Assembly (NCBI GenBank): GCA_002773615.1
Contig: PFAP01000007.1
Location: 1,821-46,298 of the forward strand
DNA from: Candidatus Falkowbacteria bacterium CG10_big_fil_rev_8_21_14_0_10_39_11
GTDB lineage: Bacteria > Patescibacteriota > Patescibacteriia > UBA11705
Length of the DNA stretch: 44,478 nt
Direction of reading: 5' to 3'
The notes beneath the pieces are model-generated. The model searched no databases and was not told where the DNA came from. It saw only the letters and a program-made list of their open reading frames with translations. Below are positions 18,347 through 27,463 of this stretch, piece after piece; within the stretch, counting starts at the first letter, position 1; each line of letters opens with the position of its first letter. A program made the position numbers and the translations under genes.

Positions 18347-19485
18347 AGAAAACACTATTAATAACTTTGGATTTCCCACCTCAGAATGGCGGAGTAGCCA
18401 ATTATTGGGCTAATTTGCTTAAGCATTTGCCAGAGGAACGGTTGGTGGTATTGGCTCCGGAGTATGACAACTCTTTGGATTTTGATATTGAACAAAAGTA
18501 CTTGATTTATCGAAAACGGCTGATTTCTCATGATCGATGGGTATGGCCCAAGTGGCTGCCTTTTTTGTGGCAATCATTCAAAGTTTGTCGAATGGAGAAG
18601 CCCGATCAATTAATTGTTGGCCAGGTTTTGCCAGGTGGTACCGTTGCTTGGCTGTTGAAAAAATTTTTGAACACTCCTTACATTTTGTCTTTCCATGGTT
18701 TGGATATAGCAATGGCTCAAAAAACTTCCAAAAAACGAAAATTGTTCAAAATGTTGGTCAATTCGGCTGAGAAAATAATTGTTAATAGTAATTTTACCAA
18801 GAATAAATTGCTTGAGGTCTCGGGTAGATCAAACTTGGATATTGAGGTTGTTTATCCTGGAGCTTCTATTATTCCAATTGAAAATTATAATCAAACCATG
18901 TTGGAAGATATTAAAGAGCGATATAATATAAAAAATAAACAAGTTTTGTTATCAGTTGGACGGTTGGTGGAACGCAAGGGATTTGATCAAGCAATTCGAG
19001 CTATGGTTGAGGTTAAAAAGCGTTTGCCATTTGTTCATTACTTGATCGTTGGGCGAGGTTCAGACAAGAATCGTCTGGAATCAATTATTCATCATCATAA
19101 TTTGCATAAATATGTAACGATTTTAACAGATATTTCTAACGAAGAATTGCCATATTTGTACCAGTTGGCTGATTTATTTGTGATGCCATCTCGCGAATTA
19201 GCTGATGGTGACGTTGAGGGTTTTGGTATTGTCTACTTGGAAGCGAACTTGTTCAAGATTCCTGTCTTGGCAGGAAACAGTGGTGGTGTACCTGAGGCGG
19301 TAGAAGATGGTGTGAGTGGTGTTTTGGTTGATCCCCATAATATTAGTGATATTCAGCAGAAAATGTATGCGCTGCTGGATAATAAAGAACAATTGCGACA
19401 TATGGGAGAGTTGGCTGAGGAACGAGTCAAAACTAAATTTGATTGGCAAATTCAAGCCGAAAAACTGGAAGTTTTCCTCTCTTGA
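18343..19485 (+). CDS. Glycosyltransferase family 4 protein
   Basis: LDFPPQNGGVANYW; LLSVGRLVERKGFDQAIRAM; EGFGIVYLEANLFKIPVLAGNSGGVPEAV. Confidence 0.92.
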   Translation: MKKTLLITLDFPPQNGGVANYWANLLKHLPEERLVVLAPEYDNSLDFDIEQKYLIYRKRLISHDRWVWPKWLPFLWQSFKVCRMEKPDQLIVGQVLPGGTVAWLLKKFLNTPYILSFHGLDIAMAQKTSKKRKLFKMLVNSAEKIIVNSNFTKNKLLEVSGRSNLDIEVVYPGASIIPIENYNQTMLEDIKERYNIKNKQVLLSVGRLVERKGFDQAIRAMVEVKKRLPFVHYLIVGRGSDKNRLESIIHHHNLHKYVTILTDISNEELPYLYQLADLFVMPSRELADGDVEGFGIVYLEANLFKIPVLAGNSGGVPEAVEDGVSGVLVDPHNISDIQQKMYALLDNKEQLRHMGELAEERVKTKFDWQIQAEKLEVFLS

Positions 19486-19540
19486 TATTTGCCTAGAAAT
19501 GGGTGTTTTTTATTATTTTTGAAGTATTGGGACTGAGTAC

Positions 19541-19569
19541 TTGACTAAAACGCTTGCTTTTGATAGTAT
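19541..19569 (+). promoter_or_regulatory. Promoter for the rplJ-rplL operon
   Basis: TTGACT, 17-nt spacer, TAGTAT. Confidence 0.6.
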
Positions 19570-19583
19570 ATAAGTACAATTAA

Positions 19584-19702
19584 ATTCCGTAGACTGCAAG
19601 AGTCGAAAGACTTAAATTTCTTGCATAGGGACATTATTAGCTTTTAGCTTGGAGCTGTTAGCTTTTATAAGTTTGAGTCTGCGGGAAACCGGGGATTTTT
19701 TT
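19584..19702 (+). ncRNA. Ribosomal protein L10 leader (cis-regulatory RNA)
   Basis: attccgtagactgcaagagtcgaaagacttaaatttcttgcataggga resembles the L10 leader core; CCGTAGACT (19587-19595) pairs with AGTCTGCGG (19676-19684), followed by a T7 run. Confidence 0.8.
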
Positions 19703-19826
19703 AATCACGAATCATAAAACATTCCCAATACTGCCAAAACTCAAATAATGATTGTGAGTAATAATCTATAATTTTACAAAAGTTAGGTGGTAAATTACTT
19801 TTTACTAATTACTAATAAATTGAAAT

Positions 19827-20348
19827 ATGCCTAAAACCAAACAACAAAAAGAGGATTTGATCTCTTTGTTGACGGATAAGCTCGGTGAAGCCAAAAGCGT
19901 TGTGATGGTTAGCTACACAGGCTTGAATGTTCCTAGTACTGAGGAACTTCGAAATAAATGTAAAGACGAACAAGTCGAATTTTTAGCCGTCAAAAAGACG
20001 TTGCTAAAAAAAGTGCTTAACGAGCTGAAATTTGATGATTCGGAACTTGATTATGAGGGAAGTTTGGCTGTCGCTTTTGGCCGAGAAGATGAAGTGGCTC
20101 CAGCCAAGATCTTGAATGATTTTTCAAAGGATCATAACGAGATTATTTTTAGAGGAGGTATTTTTGAATCAAAAGTTATTGGTGTTGAAAAAGTGAAGAT
20201 GCTGGCAGCATTGCCAAGTAAACCAGAGCTATATGCCAAGATTGTTGGTTCACTCAACGCGCCTATTAGTGGCTTTGTAAATGTAATGGCTGGTAATTTG
20301 CGTGGATTGGTAACTGTTCTTAATGCAATTAAAGATAATAAACAATAA
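19827..20348 (+). CDS. rplJ: 50S ribosomal protein L10
   Basis: KSVVMVSYTGLNVPSTEELRNKCKDEQVEFLAVKKTLLKKVLNE. Confidence 0.96.
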   Translation: MPKTKQQKEDLISLLTDKLGEAKSVVMVSYTGLNVPSTEELRNKCKDEQVEFLAVKKTLLKKVLNELKFDDSELDYEGSLAVAFGREDEVAPAKILNDFSKDHNEIIFRGGIFESKVIGVEKVKMLAALPSKPELYAKIVGSLNAPISGFVNVMAGNLRGLVTVLNAIKDNKQ

Positions 20349-20417
20349 AATTAGTTAATTGGTAAATTAGTGAATTATAATAATTGCTAACTTATCAGTA
20401 AACAGCAGAAAAATATT

Positions 20418-20858
20418 ATGACAGATGAACAAAAGCCAGTTGAAGAAACAACTGTAGCTGAAGAAAAAAAAGAGGTTGAGGTTCCAGCGAAATTCAAGTC
20501 TTTGGTAGAAGAAATTGAAAAGATGTCTGTATTGGATTTGGCTGAATTGGTCAAAATTCTAGAAGACAAGTTTGGTGTTAGTGCTGCTGCTCCAATGATG
20601 GCTATGGCTGCCGGTCCAGCTGCCGCTGCCGCTGAAGTTGAAGAAAAATCAGAATTTGATATTGAGCTAGTGGCTGCTGGTGAAACCAAAATTGCTGTGA
20701 TCAAGGTAGTAAAAGCGGTTACCGGTCTAGGTTTGAAAGAAGCCAAAGACATGGTTGATGGAGCGCCTACAGTGATTAAGCAAGCGGTTAAGAAAGAAGA
20801 AGCTGAAGATATCAAGAATCAGATTATTGAAGCTGGTGGGCAGGTAAATTTGAAATAA
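20418..20858 (+). CDS. rplL: 50S ribosomal protein L7/L12
   Basis: [46 protein letters not shown]. Confidence 0.97.
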   Translation: MTDEQKPVEETTVAEEKKEVEVPAKFKSLVEEIEKMSVLDLAELVKILEDKFGVSAAAPMMAMAAGPAAAAAEVEEKSEFDIELVAAGETKIAVIKVVKAVTGLGLKEAKDMVDGAPTVIKQAVKKEEAEDIKNQIIEAGGQVNLK

Positions 20859-20878
20859 TTTAATTTCAAATATATAAA

Positions 20879-20902
20879 AACTCTCCTTCGGGAGAGTTTT
20901 TT
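20879..20902 (+). terminator. Rho-independent terminator
   Basis: actctcc-ttcg-ggagagt followed by tttttt. Confidence 0.9.
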
Positions 20903-20964
20903 TGATATTGACAATCGTGAATATTTGTGTTAAGGTGTAGCGTTCATCACAAAAGGAGGACGTT

Positions 20965-21621
20965 ATGCATATAGTTTTAATTACATTGATGGTATTGATT
21001 ACTTTGTTGGTTGTGTTTGGTATTTGTGGTATGGCGAAGGGCAATGATACTTTGATTGAGGTTACCGGTGTAACTTTTATGGTGGTTTTGTGTTTGCTGT
21101 TGATAAGTCCGTGGTTTGTTGAATATGCTGATACTCTGGGTGATGATGATTCTCACAATTTATCCTCACAACATGTGGTGCTTTTTGATGGTGATAATGT
21201 AGATGGTTATTGTAAGCACGTATGTTGGTGTTTGTCTGAATGTGCAAATTTGGCATTTGTTCAAGCTGTGGGGTTTGAAAGCAAGTCAATGAATGCAAAA
21301 CATAATCTGCTTAAATTGAAAATTGAAATTGAGGTAGTAAGTCTGAGTCGTTTTTTTGGCACGATTGGATTGGGTCCGGGTGATGGAAGAATGGGTATTC
21401 CTACGATCGAAGAAAATGGCGTAGAAATTGACAAGGTTGTTCGTTATCAGCTGAGTGAATTCAATGAACAATTTGCATCAGCATTTTTGAGTGAATTGTA
21501 TAACCCGTATGATGAAAAACAATTCAAATCAATGGAAAATAAGTTGAAAACTTATTTGTTGGAACATTTGTCTAAGTATGGTCTCAATATGGTTCGGTTG
21601 GTGTCGTTTGAGGTAATATAA
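20965..21621 (+). CDS. Hypothetical membrane-anchored protein
   Basis: Two N-terminal hydrophobic helices, RBS aggagg at 20955-20960, downstream terminator. Confidence 0.8.
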   Translation: MHIVLITLMVLITLLVVFGICGMAKGNDTLIEVTGVTFMVVLCLLLISPWFVEYADTLGDDDSHNLSSQHVVLFDGDNVDGYCKHVCWCLSECANLAFVQAVGFESKSMNAKHNLLKLKIEIEVVSLSRFFGTIGLGPGDGRMGIPTIEENGVEIDKVVRYQLSEFNEQFASAFLSELYNPYDEKQFKSMENKLKTYLLEHLSKYGLNMVRLVSFEVI

Positions 21622-21622
21622 A

Positions 21623-21651
21623 AGAGTTGTAAAAACAACTCTATTTTTTTG
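21623..21651 (+). terminator. Rho-independent terminator
   Basis: agagttgt-aaaa-acaactct followed by attttttt. Confidence 0.85.
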
Positions 21652-21677
21652 ACCTTTAATGGAAATAGGGGTCGTCT

Positions 21678-23828
21678 TTATAGACTGAATTTATATAAAT
21701 TGTGATCAGCGATGACGTAGCCGATTTGGCCATCTGTTGAAATGGTGATTGCTTGGATTTGATTGAGGTTGTCAAATTGTAGTTGTTTGACGGTAGAGCC
21801 TTGTTTGTCGACGACAATTATTCGTTTGTTGGCTGGATCAGAAATGTATAGATTGTTTAATTCAGGAGTCGTGAAAATTTCTTCGGCATTGTTGGTTTCA
21901 GGGTCGAAGATTGGAGAATTTATTGCTTCGGCGTCACCGGCATAGTATTTGAGTAGTTTGCCGTCTTTGGTCAAGACATAAATGCTGCCATCAATGGTCA
22001 AGTCACTGGCTTGGCTTAAGTCTTCGGTGGTAGTTAGCCAATTGGATTCTGAGCCGGCACCATTGTCGTTTGATTTGGTGATTTGTCCGTCTAGTAGGGT
22101 GTAAAGTCGACCATTGTAGATCTGGATATTATTTGGTTGGCTGTCAAGAGTTTTTATTTTGGTGAAGTTACTGTTTTGAAGGGATAATAGTGAGTTGTCT
22201 TTGCTGACTAGGCGAATATTGCCATTCTCGTCACTGGTACCCATCGTGATGTCAGTGTCATAATTGATGATTGACTCTAGGCTTTTGTTGGTGGGATCAA
22301 TAACAGCGATGGTTTTGCTATTGCCTAGTGCGTATATCTTGTTATTAATAATTAAAATTTGATTGGCGTTTATTTGTTGGCCATTTATTTCTAAGGTGAC
22401 GATTTGTTCTAGGGAAATTTTTTCAATATTAAAAAGCTTGTGCTTGAGGTCTTTAATTTGTGATTGAAGTTCTTGGTGGTTGATTTGTTGATTTTCGGTT
22501 GCTTGTGGTAAGTACGATAGCTCGGTAATGGCATTTTTTAAGTATTCCAGACTTTTATTTTGGTCTTTGTATATATAGCTGGATTCAGCGTCGGCGATTA
22601 AATCTTTGACGGAGTTTATTTGATTTTCGTAGGCAACGTTCGATTCATTTTTTTTGGTTTGATTTTTTGACCACATGATGCCACCAGTCAATAACAGGCT
22701 AAAGACAATGATTGAAGTGATGATGATTGTTGTGGTCTTTTTTGAAGCCAATGATTGGAATATTCTTTTTGGTGAAAATGATATATGGTTGGAAACCTTT
22801 TCTGTTGGCGTTGAGCTTTTTGTTTCAGGTCGATGAAATAATTGTTCAAGACTAAATCTGATACGGGTGATAATTTGAGAAAAAGAATATTTGGGTCCAT
22901 GTTGAGGCTTGGTTGGATCGATTGAGAATACTTTTGAGATGAGCGTTAGCGCTTTTTTAAAGTGTTTGGTGATGTTGATCGCAAAGCTGGGGGTCAGTAG
23001 TTTTTCCGTTGTTTCAGTTGTATTGATCAGGTTGGCAATAGATTTTTCAGAATCAGATTTTTGACTATGATTGATGGCTGGTTCATGCTTGAGGAATAAG
23101 GTGCAGTGATCTTGATAGTTTTTATTTTTTAACTGTCTTATCTGAACTTTGAAGTAGTCAATAGCTTCGTTGATGCTATTGTTGCTGAGAATATAAAGAA
23201 TTTTTGCCGGCGATATAAGGTTATGAAATATTTCAGTCATGATAATGATGGTGTCGTGGAGAAATAGCTGTCCAGAGGTAATGACGGAAAATATTTTTAT
23301 TTTATCATTGCTGTTTGTCGGATTGTTCTGAGTGTCTTTGTCAATGATTGATATTAATTTGAAATCATTCTTTTTGGTTTTGTGTATGACGTAAACGTGG
23401 ATTTGGCCTTTGCAGGTGAAATATAGTTGACTGTTGGTGTTGTCGTCGTTTGGTTTGATGATTCCGATGAAATAATTTAGGTTCTCAATAATAAGGTTGA
23501 TCTGTCCAATTTGGATCAGCTCAATAATTTTTTGATTGGTTTTATTGAGAGCAAATTCAAAGATGGTTTCAAGGTTGCATTTTGTTGGGTCTGGCGAGTT
23601 TAGAATTTGTTGGTAGTAGCTTTCTTTGAGTGTATTTAATATGGTGGTGTATATTTTTTCCGATTGGGCAATATTGGTAGCTCGAAGTTCTATGATTCCA
23701 AAAAGAAATCCACCATGCTTTTCTTTGTTTTCCGGGAAAATCTTAAAATTTTGACAGAAGTAATCTGACTTTTTTTTGGGGTTTTTTATGGTTAGATCCT
23801 TGATTGACAATAAGTTATTTTCTGGCAT
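21678..23828 (-). CDS. Large membrane-spanning protein: PP2C-like N-terminal region (tentative), central TM, extracytoplasmic propeller-like region
   Basis: 716 aa; TM helix TTTIIITSIIVFSLLLTGGIMW; repeated propeller-like segments in the C-terminal half. Confidence 0.8.
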   Translation of the reverse strand: MPENNLLSIKDLTIKNPKKKSDYFCQNFKIFPENKEKHGGFLFGIIELRATNIAQSEKIYTTILNTLKESYYQQILNSPDPTKCNLETIFEFALNKTNQKIIELIQIGQINLIIENLNYFIGIIKPNDDNTNSQLYFTCKGQIHVYVIHKTKKNDFKLISIIDKDTQNNPTNSNDKIKIFSVITSGQLFLHDTIIIMTEIFHNLISPAKILYILSNNSINEAIDYFKVQIRQLKNKNYQDHCTLFLKHEPAINHSQKSDSEKSIANLINTTETTEKLLTPSFAINITKHFKKALTLISKVFSIDPTKPQHGPKYSFSQIITRIRFSLEQLFHRPETKSSTPTEKVSNHISFSPKRIFQSLASKKTTTIIITSIIVFSLLLTGGIMWSKNQTKKNESNVAYENQINSVKDLIADAESSYIYKDQNKSLEYLKNAITELSYLPQATENQQINHQELQSQIKDLKHKLFNIEKISLEQIVTLEINGQQINANQILIINNKIYALGNSKTIAVIDPTNKSLESIINYDTDITMGTSDENGNIRLVSKDNSLLSLQNSNFTKIKTLDSQPNNIQIYNGRLYTLLDGQITKSNDNGAGSESNWLTTTEDLSQASDLTIDGSIYVLTKDGKLLKYYAGDAEAINSPIFDPETNNAEEIFTTPELNNLYISDPANKRIIVVDKQGSTVKQLQFDNLNQIQAITISTDGQIGYVIADHNLYKFSL

Positions 23829-23920
23829 ATTATGATAAAATCAAAGGTGGCTGGTTGACGATTCAATTTCTTCTGTATTATACTATAACTAACGTTCAAT
23901 GTAAATATTCTTTTGATTTT

Positions 23921-24556
23921 ATGCTTGATCAATTATTTGGTTCAAAAACAAGAGTAAAAATGATCAAACTGTTCCTCAGTCATCCTGAGCGGAAGTTTTT
24001 TGTTCGAGAATTGACTAGATTAACAGATTCTTTAATTAACTCTATTAGAAGAGAACTAAATAATCTGATTGATATTGGATTGATTGAAATAGATATATCT
24101 GAACAGGAAAATGATTCAAGTGCAAATCCCGGTTTGGTTGGAGCCACCAGAGGTGTTAATGCAAAAAAGTATTATCGGTTAAATAAACGGAATTTATTTA
24201 AGGATGAATTGGATGCGTTATTTAATAAGAATAAGATGATGATTGAAAAACGATTTGCTGAAAAAATCAAAGGAGTAGGGCAAGTTAATTATTTGGCTTT
24301 GAGTGGTGTTTTTGTTGATAATAAAAAAGCTCCAACAGATTTGGTGGTGATTGGGTCTTTTTCCAAGAAAGATATGATTCGGGCGATCAATAAATTTGAA
24401 ACTGAGATAGGGAAAAAGATAAAATTTACAATTATGGATTTAAAAGAATATAGGCTTCGACATGATATTGCTGATCGTTTTTTGCTTGATATTTTAGAGC
24501 AAAGAGATCTCGACATGATTATTGTGGATCAATTGTCAGAAATTGACAATTTGTAG
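23921..24556 (+). CDS. Winged-helix transcriptional regulator-like protein
   Basis: MLDQLFGSKTRVKMIKLFLSHPERKFFVRELTRLTDSLINSIRRELNNLIDIGLIE. The longer listed start (23804) would overlap the opposite-strand gene. Confidence 0.8.
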   Translation: MLDQLFGSKTRVKMIKLFLSHPERKFFVRELTRLTDSLINSIRRELNNLIDIGLIEIDISEQENDSSANPGLVGATRGVNAKKYYRLNKRNLFKDELDALFNKNKMMIEKRFAEKIKGVGQVNYLALSGVFVDNKKAPTDLVVIGSFSKKDMIRAINKFETEIGKKIKFTIMDLKEYRLRHDIADRFLLDILEQRDLDMIIVDQLSEIDNL

Positions 24557-24592
24557 TATAATTATAGTACAAAGAAATAATCATTCATTTTT

Positions 24593-25996
24593 ATGAACAA
24601 ATATCTTGTCGTAGTTTTTTTTATAGTTGTAGCTGGTTGTTTTTATAGCTTCCCTGTTGTCGCTAACGATGGAGTGGCTTTTGACGAATTGAAAGTTTAT
24701 TCCAATAATTTGCAGTTAATAAATAGTACTTCACTATTTAATGGTGATTTTTCCGGTTATTTGGATTTTGACTTGATAGATGTTGGTGGTGATGGGGTTG
24801 ATGAGGTTTTGCTCGGAGTTGGTTATCAAGAAAAGCCATTGATTCGATTGTTGAGAGGTGATGGTAGTGAGATTAATTCCTGGCAACCATATTCTGTCGG
24901 ATATGAGGGGCGGGTCAATGTTGCTTCGTTTGATTTTGATGGCGACGGTAAAGAAGAGATTATCACTGTACCCGGAGAAGGTGGCGGTCCACAAGTGCGC
25001 ATTTTTGATGGTTATGGGCAATCTAAATTTACCCCAGGGTTTTTTGCCTATGATGCTTCATATAGAAATGGTATGGAGTTGGCGGTCGGGGACGTAAATG
25101 GCGATGGGACAAAAGAAATTATAGTCAGTTTGTTTGATGAAGGAAAAAATATTGTCAGTTTTTTTGATCGGTTTGGTAATAAGGTGCTCGGTGATTTTAC
25201 GGTCGAGCTTGATAATGCCTTTGAACCAATGAAGATTGCGGCGTTAGATATCAATCAAGATGGTAAGGATGATGTGATTATGGGCTCTGGGGTCGGTATG
25301 AAGTCGGCGGTATGGGTGTATAATATGTCTGGAGATAAGCTTTTAGAGTTTGATGCTTATGGTTCTGGCTTTCGGGGTGGAGTTGATGTGTCTGTCTCAT
25401 ATTTTAATAATATTCCATATATTACAACTGCAGCTGGATTCAGTGGTGGTCCGCATGTACGTTTTTTTGATCTAGCTGGTCAGCCCAAGATTAATCCCAC
25501 CTTTTTTGTTTATGATGAAGGTTTCAAGGGGGGTGTTAATGTATCTTTTGGTAATTTGAAGGGTAAGAATGAGGTGGTGGTAATGCCGCAAACATTACAG
25601 GTTGATGGCGATTTGTCTAGCAATTTTAAGGTTATTAAGGTTGATTTGTCTGAACAAAGATTGTATGCGTATGTCCGTGGACGATTGGATAAAACATTTT
25701 TAATTTCTTCCGGCAAGTGGGGGTTTGATACTCCGGTTGGAACGTTTAAAATTTTTAAGAAGAGACCCTTGGTGCGGATGAGTTGGGTTTATGGACCCAA
25801 TAACCCAAATAATTATGATTTACCCAATGTACCTGATGTTTTATCTTTCAGCGGTGTTTTTACTATTCATGGGGCATATTGGCATAATAACTTTGGACAT
25901 CGAATGAGTCATGGTTGTGTTAATGTGGATTTGAAGAATTCAAAATGGATATATGATTGGGCTCCAATGGGAATTCCAGTCATTGTTCAACCATAG
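24593..25996 (+). CDS. Secreted FG-GAP/VCBS-like propeller plus L,D-transpeptidase (YkuD) protein
   Basis: Signal peptide; FDFDGDGKEEI, GDVNGDGTKEI, DINQDGKDDV calcium-type repeats; catalytic HGAYWHNNFGHRMSHGCVNV. Confidence 0.9.
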   Translation: MNKYLVVVFFIVVAGCFYSFPVVANDGVAFDELKVYSNNLQLINSTSLFNGDFSGYLDFDLIDVGGDGVDEVLLGVGYQEKPLIRLLRGDGSEINSWQPYSVGYEGRVNVASFDFDGDGKEEIITVPGEGGGPQVRIFDGYGQSKFTPGFFAYDASYRNGMELAVGDVNGDGTKEIIVSLFDEGKNIVSFFDRFGNKVLGDFTVELDNAFEPMKIAALDINQDGKDDVIMGSGVGMKSAVWVYNMSGDKLLEFDAYGSGFRGGVDVSVSYFNNIPYITTAAGFSGGPHVRFFDLAGQPKINPTFFVYDEGFKGGVNVSFGNLKGKNEVVVMPQTLQVDGDLSSNFKVIKVDLSEQRLYAYVRGRLDKTFLISSGKWGFDTPVGTFKIFKKRPLVRMSWVYGPNNPNNYDLPNVPDVLSFSGVFTIHGAYWHNNFGHRMSHGCVNVDLKNSKWIYDWAPMGIPVIVQP

Positions 25997-26049
25997 AATA
26001 AATATAAATAATTAATAAATTACAAAAAATTTAAGCTAAAAATTTGTTT

Positions 26050-26469
26050 ATGAATTTGGTGATTGCAACTGAAAATAATAAGTATTTTGCGGTAGGTCTT
26101 GGAGGCCGGAAGCTTCAAAGTTTTGAAATACTGGAAGAAAGGTATCAGCAGTCAGAGCGGTTGTTGGATGAGATTGAAAAAATAATCAAAAAGGATAAGA
26201 ATGAATTAAGTGATCTAGGGCGGATAATTGTTGTTATTGGCCCAGGTGATTTTTCAGCCCTTCGAATTGGGGTGGCGACGGCTAATGCTTTAGCTTATTC
26301 GCTTGGAATTGAAGTTGTAGGCGTTAGATTGAATACCTGGTGGCTATATTTGTCATATGAACAAAGATTAAAGAAGGTTTGGAAGGTTGGCCTTCGACAA
26401 GCTCAGGCTGACACAAGTAAGGTAAAGTGGGTGGAACCGGAGTATGGACGAGAGCCGAATATTGGATAA
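26050..26469 (+). CDS. tsaB: TsaB-like tRNA threonylcarbamoyladenosine biosynthesis protein
   Basis: IIVVIGPGDFSALRIGVATANALAYSLGIEVVGV; C-terminal VEPEYGREPNIG. Confidence 0.8.
   Translation: MNLVIATENNKYFAVGLGGRKLQSFEILEERYQQSERLLDEIEKIIKKDKNELSDLGRIIVVIGPGDFSALRIGVATANALAYSLGIEVVGVRLNTWWLYLSYEQRLKKVWKVGLRQAQADTSKVKWVEPEYGREPNIG
26391..26413. repeat. REP-like element inside the TsaB-like CDS
   Basis: ccttcgacaagctcaggctgaca, encoding LRQAQAD in frame; resembles the REP-like family elsewhere in the window. Confidence 0.7.
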
Positions 26470-26560
26470 CTTTAACAACAAAAACTTAGCAGCTGATGAT
26501 GAATTACAAATTACGTGTTAGGCATTAATTACTTATTATGAATTACAAATTATAATAAAA

Positions 26561-26821
26561 ATGACTGAACAAATTAAAATATACATAGATTTTGATATTG
26601 CTGGTCATGAAGGTCAGTATGTTTTTAGTTTAGATGGTATTAGTGAGGTGCCCTTTGAGTTGTGTCACAAATTTGGTGATCAGCTTGGTTTTGGTTGGAC
26701 TGTTGAGCATAAGGGAACAAGTTTGGAGATTTTTCATGAAAAACAAGGGTATCGAGATGACAATTTTATTTATAATTGTTTGTCGAAAGTAATTGGTGAA
26801 GATTTTGTGTTGGCCGGTTAA
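26561..26821 (+). CDS. Hypothetical protein
   Basis: 86-aa ORF followed by a terminator hairpin. Confidence 0.65.
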   Translation: MTEQIKIYIDFDIAGHEGQYVFSLDGISEVPFELCHKFGDQLGFGWTVEHKGTSLEIFHEKQGYRDDNFIYNCLSKVIGEDFVLAG

Positions 26822-26845
26822 TTGAGTTTTAAAAAAAAGAAAAAG

Positions 26846-26870
26846 ACCTTTGTTAGGGTCTGTTTTTTAT
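26846..26870. terminator. Terminator between convergent genes
   Basis: agacc-tttgtta-gggtct followed by gttttttattttttt. Confidence 0.7.
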
Positions 26871-26875
26871 TTTTT

Positions 26876-27214
26876 TTATACCTGGCAAAACATGGGGAGA
26901 AATTCTTTGTAAATGATATTTTGTTCTTCTTTATTGAGATTTTCGTTTACAGTTAGTCTGTAAACATAGGACCCGTTTGGTTTGGCGTCGGTTGGTTCAA
27001 TGATAGTTAGGCGGATTTCAAAGCGTGGTGTTGTGAGGCAACCAAGGCGAAGAGTTTTGGATTCAATGGTTACACCTTCTTTGTCGAGGTTCATAAAACT
27101 ATTCACCTGAACTGGGAGGCGGTCGGCAAAGAAACCAATGACCATTAATCGCAGCATTGTTTGTTGAAGAGCTAATTCTGTTTCAAATGGATGGCCAATG
27201 TTTGATTGCAGCAT
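26876..27214 (-). CDS. Hypothetical protein
   Basis: 112-aa ORF on the minus strand, convergent with 26561-26821. Confidence 0.65.
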   Translation of the reverse strand: MLQSNIGHPFETELALQQTMLRLMVIGFFADRLPVQVNSFMNLDKEGVTIESKTLRLGCLTTPRFEIRLTIIEPTDAKPNGSYVYRLTVNENLNKEEQNIIYKEFLPMFCQV

Positions 27215-27326
27215 TTGCTACTCTTATTGAGTGGTGGGTGATGGATTAAATAATATAGCAAATTGATATGTTTATCTCAAGAGTTATTTGTCCTAATTTA
27301 CATTAAAATTCTTGGGGATAAAATGG

Positions 27327-27389
27327 TTGACGGTGTATTGTTTGCGGTATATAATGGGGATGTAAGGATTTCTGTGGGGAATTGTGGGG
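27327..27389 (+). promoter_or_regulatory. Promoter plus MraZ-box operator upstream of mraZ
   Basis: TTGACG, 17 nt, TATAAT (27350-27355); TGGGG at 27355, 27375 and 27385 with degenerate AGGAT at 27365 (10-bp period). Confidence 0.8.
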
Positions 27390-27463
27390 AATGATCTAAC
27401 CTGGCGTTAGGTGATTGCCCCGCTTTTATTACAGCGAGTAATGTTTAATAAATTTACTTAGCT

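Noticed and set aside
20387-20815. 142-aa antisense ORF opposite rplL
   Set aside because: Mirror of the strongly supported rplL coding sequence; low-complexity Ser/Ala composition typical of antisense frames.
23970-23998. agtcatcctgagcgga resembling a common intergenic REP sequence, inside the winged-helix gene
   Set aside because: Encodes SHPERKFF, which fits the expected helix of this regulator family; likely coincidence.
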